A stretch of DNA of 64,000 nt from Nostoc sp. LEGE 06077 (GTDB taxonomy: Bacteria > Cyanobacteriota > Cyanobacteriia > Cyanobacteriales > Nostocaceae), in NCBI RefSeq assembly GCF_015207705.1, contig NZ_JADEWI010000007.1, forward strand, positions 1 through 64,000, in the 5' to 3' direction. This document shows, one piece after another, positions 26,558 through 36,590 of this stretch. Position 1 is the first letter of the stretch. Every line of letters starts with the position of its first letter. Under the pieces are notes generated by a model, which searched no databases, was not told where the DNA came from, and saw only the letters and a list, made by a program, of their open reading frames with translations. The position numbers and the translations under genes were made by a program.

Positions 26558-28285
26558 TCAACAATTAGAATGCTGCTTTGGCAATCTAACGGTAACTTTA
26601 GTTCCCTGTCCCTCTTGACTAGATAAACTAATACTGCCGCCATGTAACTCTACACAAGCTTTAGTAATGACTAAACCCAAACCTGTTCCTGGTATGGTGT
26701 CAACATTACTTCCACGACTAAAGGATTTGAACAGGTTTTCTTGATCTGCTAAGGGAATACCAATGCCTTTATCTTGAATTTCTAGGAGAATTTCTGATTC
26801 TTTACCATTCAAATAAATTTCTATATTGCCGCCTTCTGGGGAATATTTGATGGCATTAGATAATAAATTCAATAGTATTTGCCGTAAAAGTCCGCGATCG
26901 CCCCAAAAGCTTTGATGATTGCCTGTAATCTGTAAAATTAATTCATGGCGATCGCCTAATACTTCTTGCTGATCTTCAATTAACTCGGAAGTAAATTGCA
27001 GTAAATCTAGCTGCTGCGGCTTAAATTTGGTTTTGTCGAGTTCTAATTGATGGACTAACAGCATATCATCCACGAGTTTGGAAAGATGCCTAGTCTTTTG
27101 CTCAATGATTTGTAAGAAGCGGTTTTTTCTCGACTCATTCAGTTGTGCGCCGTGTTGCTTAATTGTTGATGCAGCCGCCAAGATGGAAGCTAAGGGTGTA
27201 CGGTATTCGTGAGAAACTATGGTGACGATTTGAGATTTAAATTTGTTGAGTTCCTTTTCTTTTATCAGTGCAGCTTGAGTCATCGCCAAAAGTTCTGCTT
27301 GTTGAATAGCGATCGCTAATTGGACTGATACTTGATTGAGAATCTCTACTTCATCAGCTGGCCATAGTCTATCTTGAGAAATAGGTTGGGCTATTAAAAA
27401 CCCCCAAAGTTTTGGGTTGGGGTTATTGTTTTGGTTCAGATTAATGGGAACTACTAAATTTACTTGAGGGTTCAGTTGTTCTTTTGTCTGGAAACACAAA
27501 TGGCTCAAACTTGCTTCATGGTTATGGGAAATTCTGCGTCTGCATCGCCAACGATGATTTTCGCCAAGATCGCTGTAAGCCACGACTAAGTTTTTTTGTT
27601 TAGTCGTGATAGTACTATGAGCTACTTGTGTAGTCACAAAGCTGCTTTCTTCTTGATAGCAAGTATCCCAGAGATTATTGCATATTTGCTCAGGTTCTCC
27701 AGATGATGCGACTATCTTACCATCCATATCAGAAGTGAACTGATAGACCATCACGCGATCGCACTTCAAAAGTTGCTGTACTTCAACAACAGCCGTATGC
27801 AGAATTTCTTCTAGATTCAGCGACTGGCGAATACGAAGTGCTGTCGTCGCAATTAAACGCTGTCGTTCTTGAGTTTTGCTGAGTTTAACTTCTAGGCAAG
27901 ATTGTTTAATGGCATTGCGAACTGCTAATTGTAATACATCTAACTGGAGGTGCTGTTTAACTAAATAATCATGAGCGCCTCGTTTCATAGCTTGTACTGC
28001 AACTGCTTCGTCTCCACGCCCTGTCAACATAATTATGGAAACAGGAGCTTCAACCTTACGCTTTTTCAAACGCTCAAGCAAATCTAGCCCACTCATATCA
28101 GGTAAGCAAAAATCCAGTAGAATCACATCGCAGTGTATTGATTGGCACAACGCCAACCCTTCCTCCGCAGAATCTGCCTCGAATATTTGATATGAATTTT
28201 GAGGATCTTTTAATAAGTATCGACGATAGATTTTCCGATCCTCGGCACAATCATCAATGATGAGTAGCGTCCAAGTGTCCGGCAT
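26558..28285 (-). CDS. Hybrid REC-GAF-histidine kinase
   Basis: Soluble signalling protein of 575 residues with an N-terminal receiver (about 6-125, 'VILLDFCLPDMSG', 'YLVKQHL'), a GAF domain (about 150-325), HisKA with 'VSHEYRTPLAS' (phospho-His near 359) and HATPase_c ('LLNLLSNAIKYS', 'GTGLGLVITKACVELHGG'). The receiver at the front means it may be driven by another kinase, possibly the phytochrome two genes upstream. The GAF begins 'TALRIRQSLNLEEIL' and contains 'CDRVMVYQF', like phytochrome-type GAFs, but I see no Cys in the expected chromophore position, so bilin binding is uncertain. It is 171 bp after the Rcp1-type gene. Confidence 0.92.
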   Translation of the reverse strand: MPDTWTLLIIDDCAEDRKIYRRYLLKDPQNSYQIFEADSAEEGLALCQSIHCDVILLDFCLPDMSGLDLLERLKKRKVEAPVSIIMLTGRGDEAVAVQAMKRGAHDYLVKQHLQLDVLQLAVRNAIKQSCLEVKLSKTQERQRLIATTALRIRQSLNLEEILHTAVVEVQQLLKCDRVMVYQFTSDMDGKIVASSGEPEQICNNLWDTCYQEESSFVTTQVAHSTITTKQKNLVVAYSDLGENHRWRCRRRISHNHEASLSHLCFQTKEQLNPQVNLVVPINLNQNNNPNPKLWGFLIAQPISQDRLWPADEVEILNQVSVQLAIAIQQAELLAMTQAALIKEKELNKFKSQIVTIVSHEYRTPLASILAAASTIKQHGAQLNESRKNRFLQIIEQKTRHLSKLVDDMLLVHQLELDKTKFKPQQLDLLQFTSELIEDQQEVLGDRHELILQITGNHQSFWGDRGLLRQILLNLLSNAIKYSPEGGNIEIYLNGKESEILLEIQDKGIGIPLADQENLFKSFSRGSNVDTIPGTGLGLVITKACVELHGGSISLSSQEGQGTKVTVRLPKQHSNC

Positions 28286-28456
28286 ATTCAGAATGGGGGA
28301 GAATGTTTACACTCCTTCACTCACAATCCCATACATTACTGCAATTGTTAATTAATCATTACAAAAATATAAATAAAATATTAAATTTAAAAGTTTAAGG
28401 GTTAGGGGCTAGAAAAAATATCAACAGCTTTCCCTTAAACCCCTACACCCTTACCT

Positions 28457-28906
28457 TTAATCCCCAGGCGGTACAGTATTACTTTCCAACCAATAGTCAA
28501 CGAATGCTTGAACCGTCTTTTGTAGTTCTTGAGCATCCATCGGCTTGACTAAATAGCCATTGGCTCCCTTCTGGTAGCAAAATTCAATATCTTTGGGGTT
28601 GGATGAGGTAGTAAAAACCACAATAGGGATTTTCTTCAAACATATATCTTGCTTGAGCCGTTCGAGGATGTCACGGCCATCAATCCCTGGTAAATTCAGG
28701 TCAAGCAAGATGACAGAAGGCGTTGGTATGCTGTTAGGGTTTTGCGAACTTTCTTCTTGATAAAGCAAGTCTAAAACTTCGTCCCCATTTGTACATCTGT
28801 ATATGGGGTTCTGGACAGCCAACCGCCGCATCAGGCGTTGCAACATTTTAAAGTCTTCATTGCTATCCTCAACAACCAACAGAGGTTTGTTAAGTTTTTT
28901 CGTCAT
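28457..28906 (-). CDS. Rcp1-type response regulator of the adjacent phytochrome
   Basis: Single-domain receiver of about 149 residues from the ATG at 28906 ('MTKKLNKPLLVVEDSNED'); eight more codons are open upstream. It has the long-loop form of the Rcp1 family, with phospho-Asp in 'VILLDLNLPGIDG', 'VVFTTSSNPKDIEFCYQKGANGY' residues and 'YLVKPMD'. Genes of this type follow cyanobacterial phytochromes and receive phosphate from them in the dark or red-light state. Here it follows the phytochrome by about 45 bp, so they form an operon. Rcp1 proteins have no DNA-binding domain and act by protein contacts. Confidence 0.92.
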   Translation of the reverse strand: MTKKLNKPLLVVEDSNEDFKMLQRLMRRLAVQNPIYRCTNGDEVLDLLYQEESSQNPNSIPTPSVILLDLNLPGIDGRDILERLKQDICLKKIPIVVFTTSSNPKDIEFCYQKGANGYLVKPMDAQELQKTVQAFVDYWLESNTVPPGD

Positions 28907-28950
28907 CAGAGATTTTAAAAAATGTAACAAAAAATTTTAATTATCTTAAA

Positions 28951-31212
28951 CTATTGCCCCAAGGTGAAATAAAAGGTAGAACCTATACTCACAGTGGATT
29001 CAACCCAAATTTGACCATTGTGTAACTCAACAATTTTTTTAGAAATGGCTAGTCCGGCTCCCGTTCCGCCGCCATACTTTTCTTGAGAGTGCAGCCGTTT
29101 AAATAGGCGAAAGATGGTTTGGTAATGATGCGCTTGAATGCCAATACCGTTATCTTTAACATAAAAGACAGGCAATAAGGCAGATTTTGGGAGTTTATCT
29201 GATTCTTTGTCGCTGATAAAGCCAATTTCTACTGATGGCTCTGGTTTATCGTTATATTTCAAGGCATTGATGATCAAATTAGTAAAAACCTCGTTGAGTA
29301 ATACCGCGTCACACTGAACTGTTGGTAAAGGGCGAGGAATCTGAATATTTAGTTCAGCATTATGACGACTAGCACTAATCACATCAATCACTTGGTTGAG
29401 TAATTCATTGAGATCTGTCAGTTGGAAATCGGGTTCTGTTTGTCCTAATTGGGAGAGACGTAATAGGGAATTAATCAGAGTTTCCATCCGCACAGACAAA
29501 GAAAGTACAGTCTGTAAGTAGTCAATCCCATCTTCATCAAGAACTTGGGCATAATCTTCGATTAAAATTGTCGAGAAGTTATAAATGCCCCGCAACGGTT
29601 CTTTAAGGTCGTGAGAAGCCGCATAAGCAAAAGAGGCGAGTTCGCGGTTACTCCGTTCTAATTCTTGGTTAATTTTGGCTAATTCCTCAGCTTTGGATAG
29701 GACAATCCCGACGATCGCATTTTTTAAAGCCAAGGCGTTATCAATCTCACACTGTTTCCACGGTAGAGAAGTTAACTGGACTATTTCTTGCCATTTTTCA
29801 AAGGATGTCCGCGGACAAAAAATCACGCTACCATCTGTATTTGTCTGTATTGACTCGTTGGGATTTCCAGCCCAATTAATAGTTTGCACAACTTCCGGGC
29901 GAAACCAGAGAATATAGTAACGCTGGATTTGGGAAATGCGTAACAATAGTAAGCCACTGGCGGTATTTTTAAATTGAATCGCCTCTGGGTACTGTTTTGG
30001 CAAAGAATCGGTAGCAAAAATACGATTGCTAACTTGACTGTCTACCCAAGTAATTAGCGATCGCACTTGTTCTATATTTGGTGTTTCACCCACCAGGGTA
30101 ACTTCATTATCTAGGCATACCGCCGCCCCAGTAGCACTAACTAGAGCTAATAAACTCGGTTGCGGTTTAATTAACGCATCAATAAAATTATCCGCTTGAG
30201 AAATTAACTCAACAAATTCCGCCTGGAGAGATTTCAGCCTGACTTCATAGTCTAATTCTGAGTGAATAACTTTGTGTCCTAACTCTAACGAGACAATCTG
30301 TCCTAAAAATTCGCAGATTTTCAGCACTTCATAAGCTAGATATTTGGGTGTTTGATGATGACAAGAAATTAACCCCCATAACTGCTGATTTTTAATTAAA
30401 GCAATCACCAAAATAGCTGCTACGCCCATATTTTGATGATATGTAACACAGCAAGGGTCAACACTCCGCAATACAGCCCAGCTTAAATCAACGGGTGCTG
30501 AGTCAGTTGAATTTTGGGAAACCAACTCCACAGGTTGGGCGATGAAATTGGGGATAAATCGCTGCCAACACTGAATATATAGCTGTCTTGCAGGTTCAGG
30601 AATATCTATAGCAGGATAGTGAAGCCCCAAATAAGGCGGTAAATCTTCGCGCTTGACTTCCGCAACCACCGTACCTGCACCTTGTTCATCAAATTGATAG
30701 ACCATTACTCGGTCAAAAGCGGTGATTTTGCGGTATTCTGAGGCAACTAAATGCAAAAATTCTTCCAGGTTTGAGGTATTTTGCAATTGAGCGATCGCTT
30801 CACTCACCAAACTATAAAAACCTAAAAAACTCACCTCATCATCACTGTCTCTTGGCTCTAGTTCCAAAATTATCGCATTGCTTGTTCGATGAACAATACC
30901 ATCAAAGTATCGTTCCCCATTAATAGTTGTGATTGGTATTTTTAAAGTTGTAATACTACCAATTTTTTTCTCTAAGCACTGTTTAATAGTTATTACCTGT
31001 TGAGTAGCTAGTAAACAACTCAATGGTTTACCAAGCAACTCTTGGGGTTGTTTATCCAAATAGTTCTGAGTATTGTTGCTAACTTGCCAAATTTCTAACT
31101 CAGCATTGAGTGCGAGTAATAAACCATGCGGCTGTATCGACCCAGAGAGATGAATCGGTTGGTCATGGTTGTTTCCAGAAGTAGTTTGAGCAGTGATGTC
31201 TTCAGGACTCAT
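28951..31212 (-). CDS. cph1: Cph1-type phytochrome histidine kinase with Cys-Cys at the chromophore site
   Basis: Red/far-red photoreceptor kinase of 753 residues with PAS (about 15-125), GAF (about 140-320), PHY (about 330-510), HisKA (His near 533 in 'AASHDLKEP') and HATPase_c. The GAF carries 'PAIDIPEPAR' (usual PASDIP) and the bilin-lyase motif 'LRSVDPCCVTYHQNMGV'. Cys254 corresponds to the phycocyanobilin-attaching Cys of Cph1, but the next residue, normally the conserved His of the chromophore pocket, is Cys255. There is no N-terminal Cys before 'PIHLSGSIQPHG', so it is not of the biliverdin-binding type. The PHY tongue has 'CPRTSFEKW'. It is followed by its Rcp1-type regulator. Confidence 0.94.
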   Translation of the reverse strand: MSPEDITAQTTSGNNHDQPIHLSGSIQPHGLLLALNAELEIWQVSNNTQNYLDKQPQELLGKPLSCLLATQQVITIKQCLEKKIGSITTLKIPITTINGERYFDGIVHRTSNAIILELEPRDSDDEVSFLGFYSLVSEAIAQLQNTSNLEEFLHLVASEYRKITAFDRVMVYQFDEQGAGTVVAEVKREDLPPYLGLHYPAIDIPEPARQLYIQCWQRFIPNFIAQPVELVSQNSTDSAPVDLSWAVLRSVDPCCVTYHQNMGVAAILVIALIKNQQLWGLISCHHQTPKYLAYEVLKICEFLGQIVSLELGHKVIHSELDYEVRLKSLQAEFVELISQADNFIDALIKPQPSLLALVSATGAAVCLDNEVTLVGETPNIEQVRSLITWVDSQVSNRIFATDSLPKQYPEAIQFKNTASGLLLLRISQIQRYYILWFRPEVVQTINWAGNPNESIQTNTDGSVIFCPRTSFEKWQEIVQLTSLPWKQCEIDNALALKNAIVGIVLSKAEELAKINQELERSNRELASFAYAASHDLKEPLRGIYNFSTILIEDYAQVLDEDGIDYLQTVLSLSVRMETLINSLLRLSQLGQTEPDFQLTDLNELLNQVIDVISASRHNAELNIQIPRPLPTVQCDAVLLNEVFTNLIINALKYNDKPEPSVEIGFISDKESDKLPKSALLPVFYVKDNGIGIQAHHYQTIFRLFKRLHSQEKYGGGTGAGLAISKKIVELHNGQIWVESTVSIGSTFYFTLGQ

Positions 31213-31642
31213 GATGTGAATAAGTAAAGTTTAACTGATGACAATGCACTAAATTACAGATAGGAATTATTCTGCCTTGCTCTTGCTGCTAATTTGTAGA
31301 GGTGGGAGTTTAAGTCATAACTCTCTCAAGCGGTTATTCTTAGCTGCTAACTTCTACTTCATTTCTCACAAATCCGACTTTATGCTATAAAAGTTACATG
31401 AATTGCCGCTACTGATTTGCAGTGATTTTTACTAAAAGCGTAAAAGCAATTTCTAGTAAGTATTATAAGATTTATTGCTTTAATCTGTACCGGATATTCT
31501 AAGTATTGGCTAGTATTAATAATCACGAATATAATTAAATCTGGCAAATTAGACAAAGGAGTGTGTGCATTTAGAAAAAGTAGCACCAGCCTTTAAGAGA
31601 CAAATTTGCTATCAAGAACTTTTTTCTGACAAGGCATTTTTT
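31213..31642. other. Intergenic region between divergent genes
   Basis: 430 bp between the phytochrome (minus) and the secreted protein (plus). No gene is recognised; it should contain both promoters. Confidence 0.4.
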
Positions 31643-32056
31643 ATGAAGCGCAAAAATCTTTTGACCATCCTAACAACAACTATATTTTCCTGCATATATT
31701 TCCCAGCGATCGCCCAAGCAGAAACCCAATTTCAAACACCTTCTCGGAATATTCACTGTTTAATTGCAGATGAAAGTATTCGTTGTGATGTTTTAGAAAT
31801 TACTGGAAGAATCCCCCCTCAACCCAAAGACTGTGAATTAGATTGGGGTCATGTATTTAATCTGAATCAGCGAGGTAATGGTTATCGGGGTTGTTATGGT
31901 GACACAGTAGCAGATGCAAATAGTCCTGTTTTACAATATGGTAAAATATTGCGTTATCAAGGTTTTACTTGCACATCCAGAAAGACAGGCTTAACTTGCA
32001 TTAACCGAGATAAAAGAGGTTGGGAACTGAGCCGAGAACGACAAAGATTTTTTTAA
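31643..32056 (+). CDS. Secreted cysteine-rich protein (DUF6636-like)
   Basis: 137 residues from the ATG at 31643 ('MKRKNLLTIL'); the open frame reaches back to 31565 but the signal peptide begins here. A signal peptide with basic start, hydrophobic core and cleavage near 'AIAQA|E' is clear. The mature part, about 110 residues, has six Cys in a pattern (HCLIA, RCDV, DCELDWG, RGCYGD, FTCTS, TCINR) that resembles the small DUF6636 family of exported proteins, with three likely disulfides. No enzymatic motif is seen. Function is unknown; periplasmic or secreted location is inferred from the signal peptide. Confidence 0.75.
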   Translation: MKRKNLLTILTTTIFSCIYFPAIAQAETQFQTPSRNIHCLIADESIRCDVLEITGRIPPQPKDCELDWGHVFNLNQRGNGYRGCYGDTVADANSPVLQYGKILRYQGFTCTSRKTGLTCINRDKRGWELSRERQRFF

Positions 32057-32124
32057 AATTGCAGAGTCAGTTTAGCAGGCGATCGCAATTAATTAAAGTA
32101 GGTTTAGCAATTCAACATCCAAAT

Positions 32125-32165
32125 AAAAAATATGGGGAATTGAACATAGTCAATTCCCCATATTT
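32125..32165 (-). terminator. Strong hairpin terminator between convergent genes
   Basis: Perfect 16-bp arms (32128-32143 and 32150-32165) with a 6-nt loop. The minus strand runs into six T (32125-32130), so it should end the oxygenase transcript; it may also slow transcription from the left. Confidence 0.85.
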
Positions 32166-32242
32166 GCCATAAATTAATGTTGGGAAGGACAAATAAACAA
32201 ACTCTGCTTCATCTCTATAAAATGAATTTACTTTGGCAATAA

Positions 32243-32911
32243 TTATTCGGTTAACAAACTAGGCGAAGTTAATACAAACACATCTCTAATACCTAACCCA
32301 TTAGTTTGCGGTTTAATGGGAGTGGTAAAATGGAAAAATTCGTGGTCGTTAACCAATAACAGTTCACCAGAATTCAAGACTTTGCTAAAAACAGGCTTCT
32401 CTTTTTTCGCAGTGTATAAATGGGTTTCGCCCCCTTGAATATTTTCTCGCGCAACAGAGAATATGCCGATAAAATCAGTACCATCTTGATGGATACCTTC
32501 AGGTGCTGGATTACCCATATTTTCAGCCGAACAGATCGTTCTAATTTGATGAACGCCTATTTCTGCTTCTGGGTGCAGCTTACAAGAATCACTAAAGGCT
32601 AAGACCATCTTTTTAAAGATATCAAGCTCAATGATGCCATCTTCCAATTCCGAGAATTCTCTTTTAATATCTCCCACTAAAGGGTTATAAGTCTTACTTT
32701 GCAAGAGATAACCGTGTGGTAGTTTAATTAACTCATTTCCAGACACAGTAAAGCGAGATAATCTTCTTAAACGATAATTGCCCTTGATATAAGGATCAAC
32801 TGGCAAATTATGAAAAAATGGCTCAAAACCTTCGGGATTAATTGAATTTACCTTTCTTAAGGTGAACAGAAAGGCATATTCTAATTCTGTTGATTCCCAT
32901 ACTGTTTGCAT
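32243..32911 (-). CDS. 2OG-Fe(II) dioxygenase family protein (PF10014-like)
   Basis: A probable 2-oxoglutarate and Fe(II)-dependent hydroxylase of 222 residues. The metal triad appears as His-Gln-Asp in 'PEGIHQDGTDF' and a second His in 'FFHFTTPI', with the 2OG-binding Arg in 'GIRDVFV'; 'GGETHLY' between them is typical of this fold. The family (including BsmA and L-isoleucine 4-hydroxylase) hydroxylates free aliphatic amino acids. The substrate here is unknown. It is divergent from an MFS exporter 560 bp away, which would fit a modify-and-export pair, but this is inference. Confidence 0.85.
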   Translation of the reverse strand: MQTVWESTELEYAFLFTLRKVNSINPEGFEPFFHNLPVDPYIKGNYRLRRLSRFTVSGNELIKLPHGYLLQSKTYNPLVGDIKREFSELEDGIIELDIFKKMVLAFSDSCKLHPEAEIGVHQIRTICSAENMGNPAPEGIHQDGTDFIGIFSVARENIQGGETHLYTAKKEKPVFSKVLNSGELLLVNDHEFFHFTTPIKPQTNGLGIRDVFVLTSPSLLTE

Positions 32912-33475
32912 AGGATTTACCTGCTGATTAGGTTTAAATCCTCCGCTATTTTTCTTTCTCGGAGGCTTATAACACCGAGTATATGCTACTTTTTATTAAA
33001 GTGTCGTTAAATTGACTACATATTTTGACAAATTGTGATACAGCAATAACTTCACAAAAAAATAAAAATATCTTCTCTCTAGCCCTTGTTTTTTTACTAA
33101 ATCTGTGTAAATCTCATAAATGCATACTCCGGTATATAAAGCGAGATACCGTTGTATATTGTTCACCGTCCAAATCATGGAAAATCTAGTACCAAGCAAA
33201 CTGTTAATATCTAGTCTTTACACTGGCGGAGATATCTATGCAATAACAGAATTGGGAGGACTTATTTATCTCAATTATTAGAAGATAACTTAACTGGATA
33301 TTTTTTTTGGACTAATAGTAAGCATACAAAATTTATGCATTACTAATATTCAGCTTTACTAATTAGATTGGCGAAGCAGAGTTAGGATTTAGAAACCCCA
33401 AAGATTCCGGTTCCTTAATTCTGCTATCAATACATATCTGTTGAAACACTAACAGCCGGTTATCAGGAAATCGTT
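32912..33475. other. Intergenic region between oxygenase and MFS genes
   Basis: 564 bp, AT-rich, between divergent genes. A small hairpin CTCGG..CCGAG (32957-32978) is near the oxygenase start. No gene is recognised; a 67-codon frame (32996-33199, minus) has no family likeness. Confidence 0.4.
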
Positions 33476-34792
33476 ATGCAACGAAGTAGTAAAAAAAACT
33501 ACCAGAAAGATAAACTTTCAGTTACTTTTTTGAAAATTCCGCCTGCATTAAAATCTGCAAATTTTTCTTGCTTTGTAATTGGTGAAAGCCTATCTTTTTT
33601 CGGGTCTTGGATGACTCAAATTGCCTTAGTATGGCTAGTCTATCAATTAACAAATTCAGCAGTATTAGTAGGTGTAGCTGGATTTACGAATCAGGCGATG
33701 GGACTAATTATTACTCCCTTAGTAGGTGTCTTATTAGATCGCTGGAACTTAAGATATGTTTTATTAACTACACAGTTAGTATCTATTCTGCTATCTGCCA
33801 CACTTACTTATTTAACTATTAACAGTAACATCAATGTTGCCTGGATTATTATTATTGGGACACTTCAGGGAATAGTCAAAGCCTTCGATTTACCTGCACG
33901 TCAAGTAATCATCCCCCGACTTGTAGAGAAAAAAGCAGATACTTATAGTGCAATGGCTTCCCACTCATTCTTAATTAATACAGCGAAGTTTGTCAGCCCT
34001 ATGATTGGAGGAGTAATGATTGCCAGAAGTGGCCCAGCTTCTTGTTTTTTAATGGATGCTATTAGTTACTTACCCTTTTTATCGGCAATTTTAACTATTC
34101 ATATTAAACCAGTTGCCAATCAGTCTTTTAGCCAAAAAGCCCAAATTTGGACAAATCTAAAAGAAGGCTTTATTTTTGCTTATCAATTTTTGCCAATTAA
34201 ATATGCATTAGTACTGCAAATTATCATTTGCTTTATGGCTATGACCCATGTCAACTTAATTCCTATTTTTGCCCAAGAGGTATTGCAGGGTAATGCTGAA
34301 ACAATGGGATTTTTAATGACAGCTTCAGCATTAGGTTCGATAGTTGCAGGGCTTTATTTAATATCGGGGCAAAAAGCACCATTTTTAGTGAAAATTATGG
34401 CATTTTCAGCCACTATTCTAGGATTATCTTTAATGATATTTTCCCGATTAAATAAATTAGAAGTTTGTTTATTACTCATATTCATTATTGGTATGACTAA
34501 TACACTTACCCTAGCTTCTATTAATAATTTTACGCAGTTAGTTTTAGTAGAAGAAGACAAAAGAGGCAGAGTAACTAGTATATTTACAACTGGGTTTTTA
34601 GGTATTCTACCTTTTGGTAACTTATTTTTTGGAGCCTTAGCTGGTCAAATTGGTGTAGCAAATTCACTATTATTTGGTGGTACTTGTTGCATGATAGGAG
34701 CTTATTATTTTACTAGACAAATGCCCATTATCAAAAAAATTGTCGAGCCAATATATGTAGAGATGGGGATAATTAGCCAGCCAAGTAAATAA
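33476..34792 (+). CDS. MFS transporter, MFS_3/EntS-like exporter
   Basis: Inner-membrane secondary transporter of 438 residues with about 12 hydrophobic segments and the MFS cytoplasmic loop motif 'GVLLDRWNLRYVLL' between helices 2 and 3. The N-terminus 'FSCFVIGESLSFFGSWMTQIALVWLVYQLTNSA' residues are characteristic of the MFS_3 group (enterobactin-exporter type), which pump small molecules outward with protons. The substrate is unknown. It is divergent from the 2OG-Fe oxygenase gene, so a product of that enzyme is one candidate. Confidence 0.9.
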   Translation: MQRSSKKNYQKDKLSVTFLKIPPALKSANFSCFVIGESLSFFGSWMTQIALVWLVYQLTNSAVLVGVAGFTNQAMGLIITPLVGVLLDRWNLRYVLLTTQLVSILLSATLTYLTINSNINVAWIIIIGTLQGIVKAFDLPARQVIIPRLVEKKADTYSAMASHSFLINTAKFVSPMIGGVMIARSGPASCFLMDAISYLPFLSAILTIHIKPVANQSFSQKAQIWTNLKEGFIFAYQFLPIKYALVLQIIICFMAMTHVNLIPIFAQEVLQGNAETMGFLMTASALGSIVAGLYLISGQKAPFLVKIMAFSATILGLSLMIFSRLNKLEVCLLLIFIIGMTNTLTLASINNFTQLVLVEEDKRGRVTSIFTTGFLGILPFGNLFFGALAGQIGVANSLLFGGTCCMIGAYYFTRQMPIIKKIVEPIYVEMGIISQPSK

Positions 34793-34915
34793 TTGTTTTG
34801 CTGGGTTGATTAACAAAATAAATTGGTCATTTCTACTTAAAGATAAGATAGGTATTTTGCTATGCTCAAGCATATTTTTAATTAGTTGATAAATCAGATT
34901 TTTTGCCTAGTAAAG

Positions 34916-36502
34916 TTAATTTTTTAGTTGCCAGAGCCAAACATCTTTACTTTCTATAGCTGGCTTGATCTCATATTCATCTCGAAGCTTACGCAGTAGT
35001 GAAGTTGATGGCCTGTAAATAAATACATCACTAGAATCATTAGGTATTAGAGGAATTTTTGGCTCAACTGTAAGTCTAAGTCTGACCTGCGGTTCAAGCA
35101 GATGGCTAAGAGATAACATAATGCCAACAAAACTCTTATCATTATGGGTTAAACCACTACCTATCACTAAAGGTTGAACTGATTGGTTAATTATTTGGGC
35201 TACTTGTATATTATATTTATTATCACCTTCACCTTTATTCCACCAATTACTTGCCTGAGAGCTAAGTACACATGAAAAAATTCCACATATCAGTATAACG
35301 GCCGTAACTGACCGCCAAAACTTTTGGATTAGCGAACTAACTGAAGCATCGGCAATTTTCATCGCTAGAAGATATGCAACAGATATTTGAATAGCTAGAA
35401 GGCTAGGAGTAAAATACTTAATGTAAGTTGATGATACGCCTCCTTGTAATAAATCTTTAGTAATGAAAATTAGTGGATTAATGAACAGTGAGATTGTCAC
35501 AAATAGCCATGAATATTTGGAAGATTTCTTGTAAAGAAAATAAACTGAATAGCCCACAAGAATTAATAGCAATATAGTTATTGGGCTGATTAAAAATATT
35601 AACCAGGGGTTTGAGTCACGATTAACATTTACATCAAAGAAAAGACGGCTAGATTGAAAACTCCAAGATCTAACTAAAAAAAACAAGCTTTTTCTTGTAT
35701 TTGCCCAAGCCAACCTGCTTTCTACCTCAGATGTACTTGTAACAATCACAAAAATCCAAGGGGATAAAAGTAGTATTCCGCTTACTAATGCTAGTAAGTA
35801 ACTAATTGTTGTTTTGGTTAATTTGAATTTTTCAGTTAGAAATACGTATATTCCATGTCCAATAGCAGTTAATAGAGTTAAAAGATGAGAATATAACCCT
35901 AATGCTAATGTAACTATATAAATTACCCAACTCGTTTTGGTATTAAGTCTGATAGCTCGCAAAAGACAAGCACCAGATAGCAATGTGGTGACTATCCATA
36001 AACTATACATACGTGATTCCTGTGCAAATAATATATGCAAAGGAGATACTGCCATCAGTAAAACTGCCATCCAGCTAACTAGTGGTAATTCAAATAGCTC
36101 TCGACATAACCAGTAAGCGCAGGGAAACGCCAGCAAGCTAATGACAGCAGATAAACTTCTGGTTACAGCTACAGAACCACCGAATAATCCTGTCCATAAC
36201 CGAGCTATAGCAAAGTAAAGGGGTGTGAGTTGAGGCTCTTCTTGCGCTAGTCCTTTAACTGTATCTATTACATCTTTTTCGAGGTTAGGACGCTGGAATT
36301 TCTGTAAATCACTGGCTTTAATTTCTTTTCCATTAAATGCCTGTTGCGCTATCTCTGCTTCTGTATATCCAGAAATTCTTAATGATGAGAAGGTTTCGTC
36401 ATAGGAATAAACTTTTTTATCTAAATTTACGAAGCGAAAGAATAATCCCAAAGCCAATACGGAAATAATCAAAAAACGTATAGAAGCTGAATAAAAATTC
36501 AT
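34916..36502 (-). CDS. Membrane glycosyltransferase, GT39/ArnT-like
   Basis: Polytopic glycosyltransferase of 528 residues with about 11 membrane helices. The first periplasmic loop has the acidic catalytic motif 'SYDETFSSLR' (Asp-Glu near residue 34), and 'HILFAQESRMYSLW' follows, as in the PMT/ArnT superfamily (GT-C fold), which uses polyprenyl-phosphate-linked sugars as donors on the periplasmic side. It lies 88 bp downstream of a GT2 polyprenyl-phosphate glycosyltransferase, so the pair probably form one pathway: donor lipid synthesis, then sugar transfer. The acceptor (lipid, protein or polysaccharide) is unknown. Confidence 0.88.
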   Translation of the reverse strand: MNFYSASIRFLIISVLALGLFFRFVNLDKKVYSYDETFSSLRISGYTEAEIAQQAFNGKEIKASDLQKFQRPNLEKDVIDTVKGLAQEEPQLTPLYFAIARLWTGLFGGSVAVTRSLSAVISLLAFPCAYWLCRELFELPLVSWMAVLLMAVSPLHILFAQESRMYSLWIVTTLLSGACLLRAIRLNTKTSWVIYIVTLALGLYSHLLTLLTAIGHGIYVFLTEKFKLTKTTISYLLALVSGILLLSPWIFVIVTSTSEVESRLAWANTRKSLFFLVRSWSFQSSRLFFDVNVNRDSNPWLIFLISPITILLLILVGYSVYFLYKKSSKYSWLFVTISLFINPLIFITKDLLQGGVSSTYIKYFTPSLLAIQISVAYLLAMKIADASVSSLIQKFWRSVTAVILICGIFSCVLSSQASNWWNKGEGDNKYNIQVAQIINQSVQPLVIGSGLTHNDKSFVGIMLSLSHLLEPQVRLRLTVEPKIPLIPNDSSDVFIYRPSTSLLRKLRDEYEIKPAIESKDVWLWQLKN

Positions 36503-36590
36503 TTTTTGAGTAATGTTCGTGGGTATTTGTATTACAAAAAATTACTTTCTACACACTTATCTAATTTTGGGAAGTCTTAAAACAAGTTTT

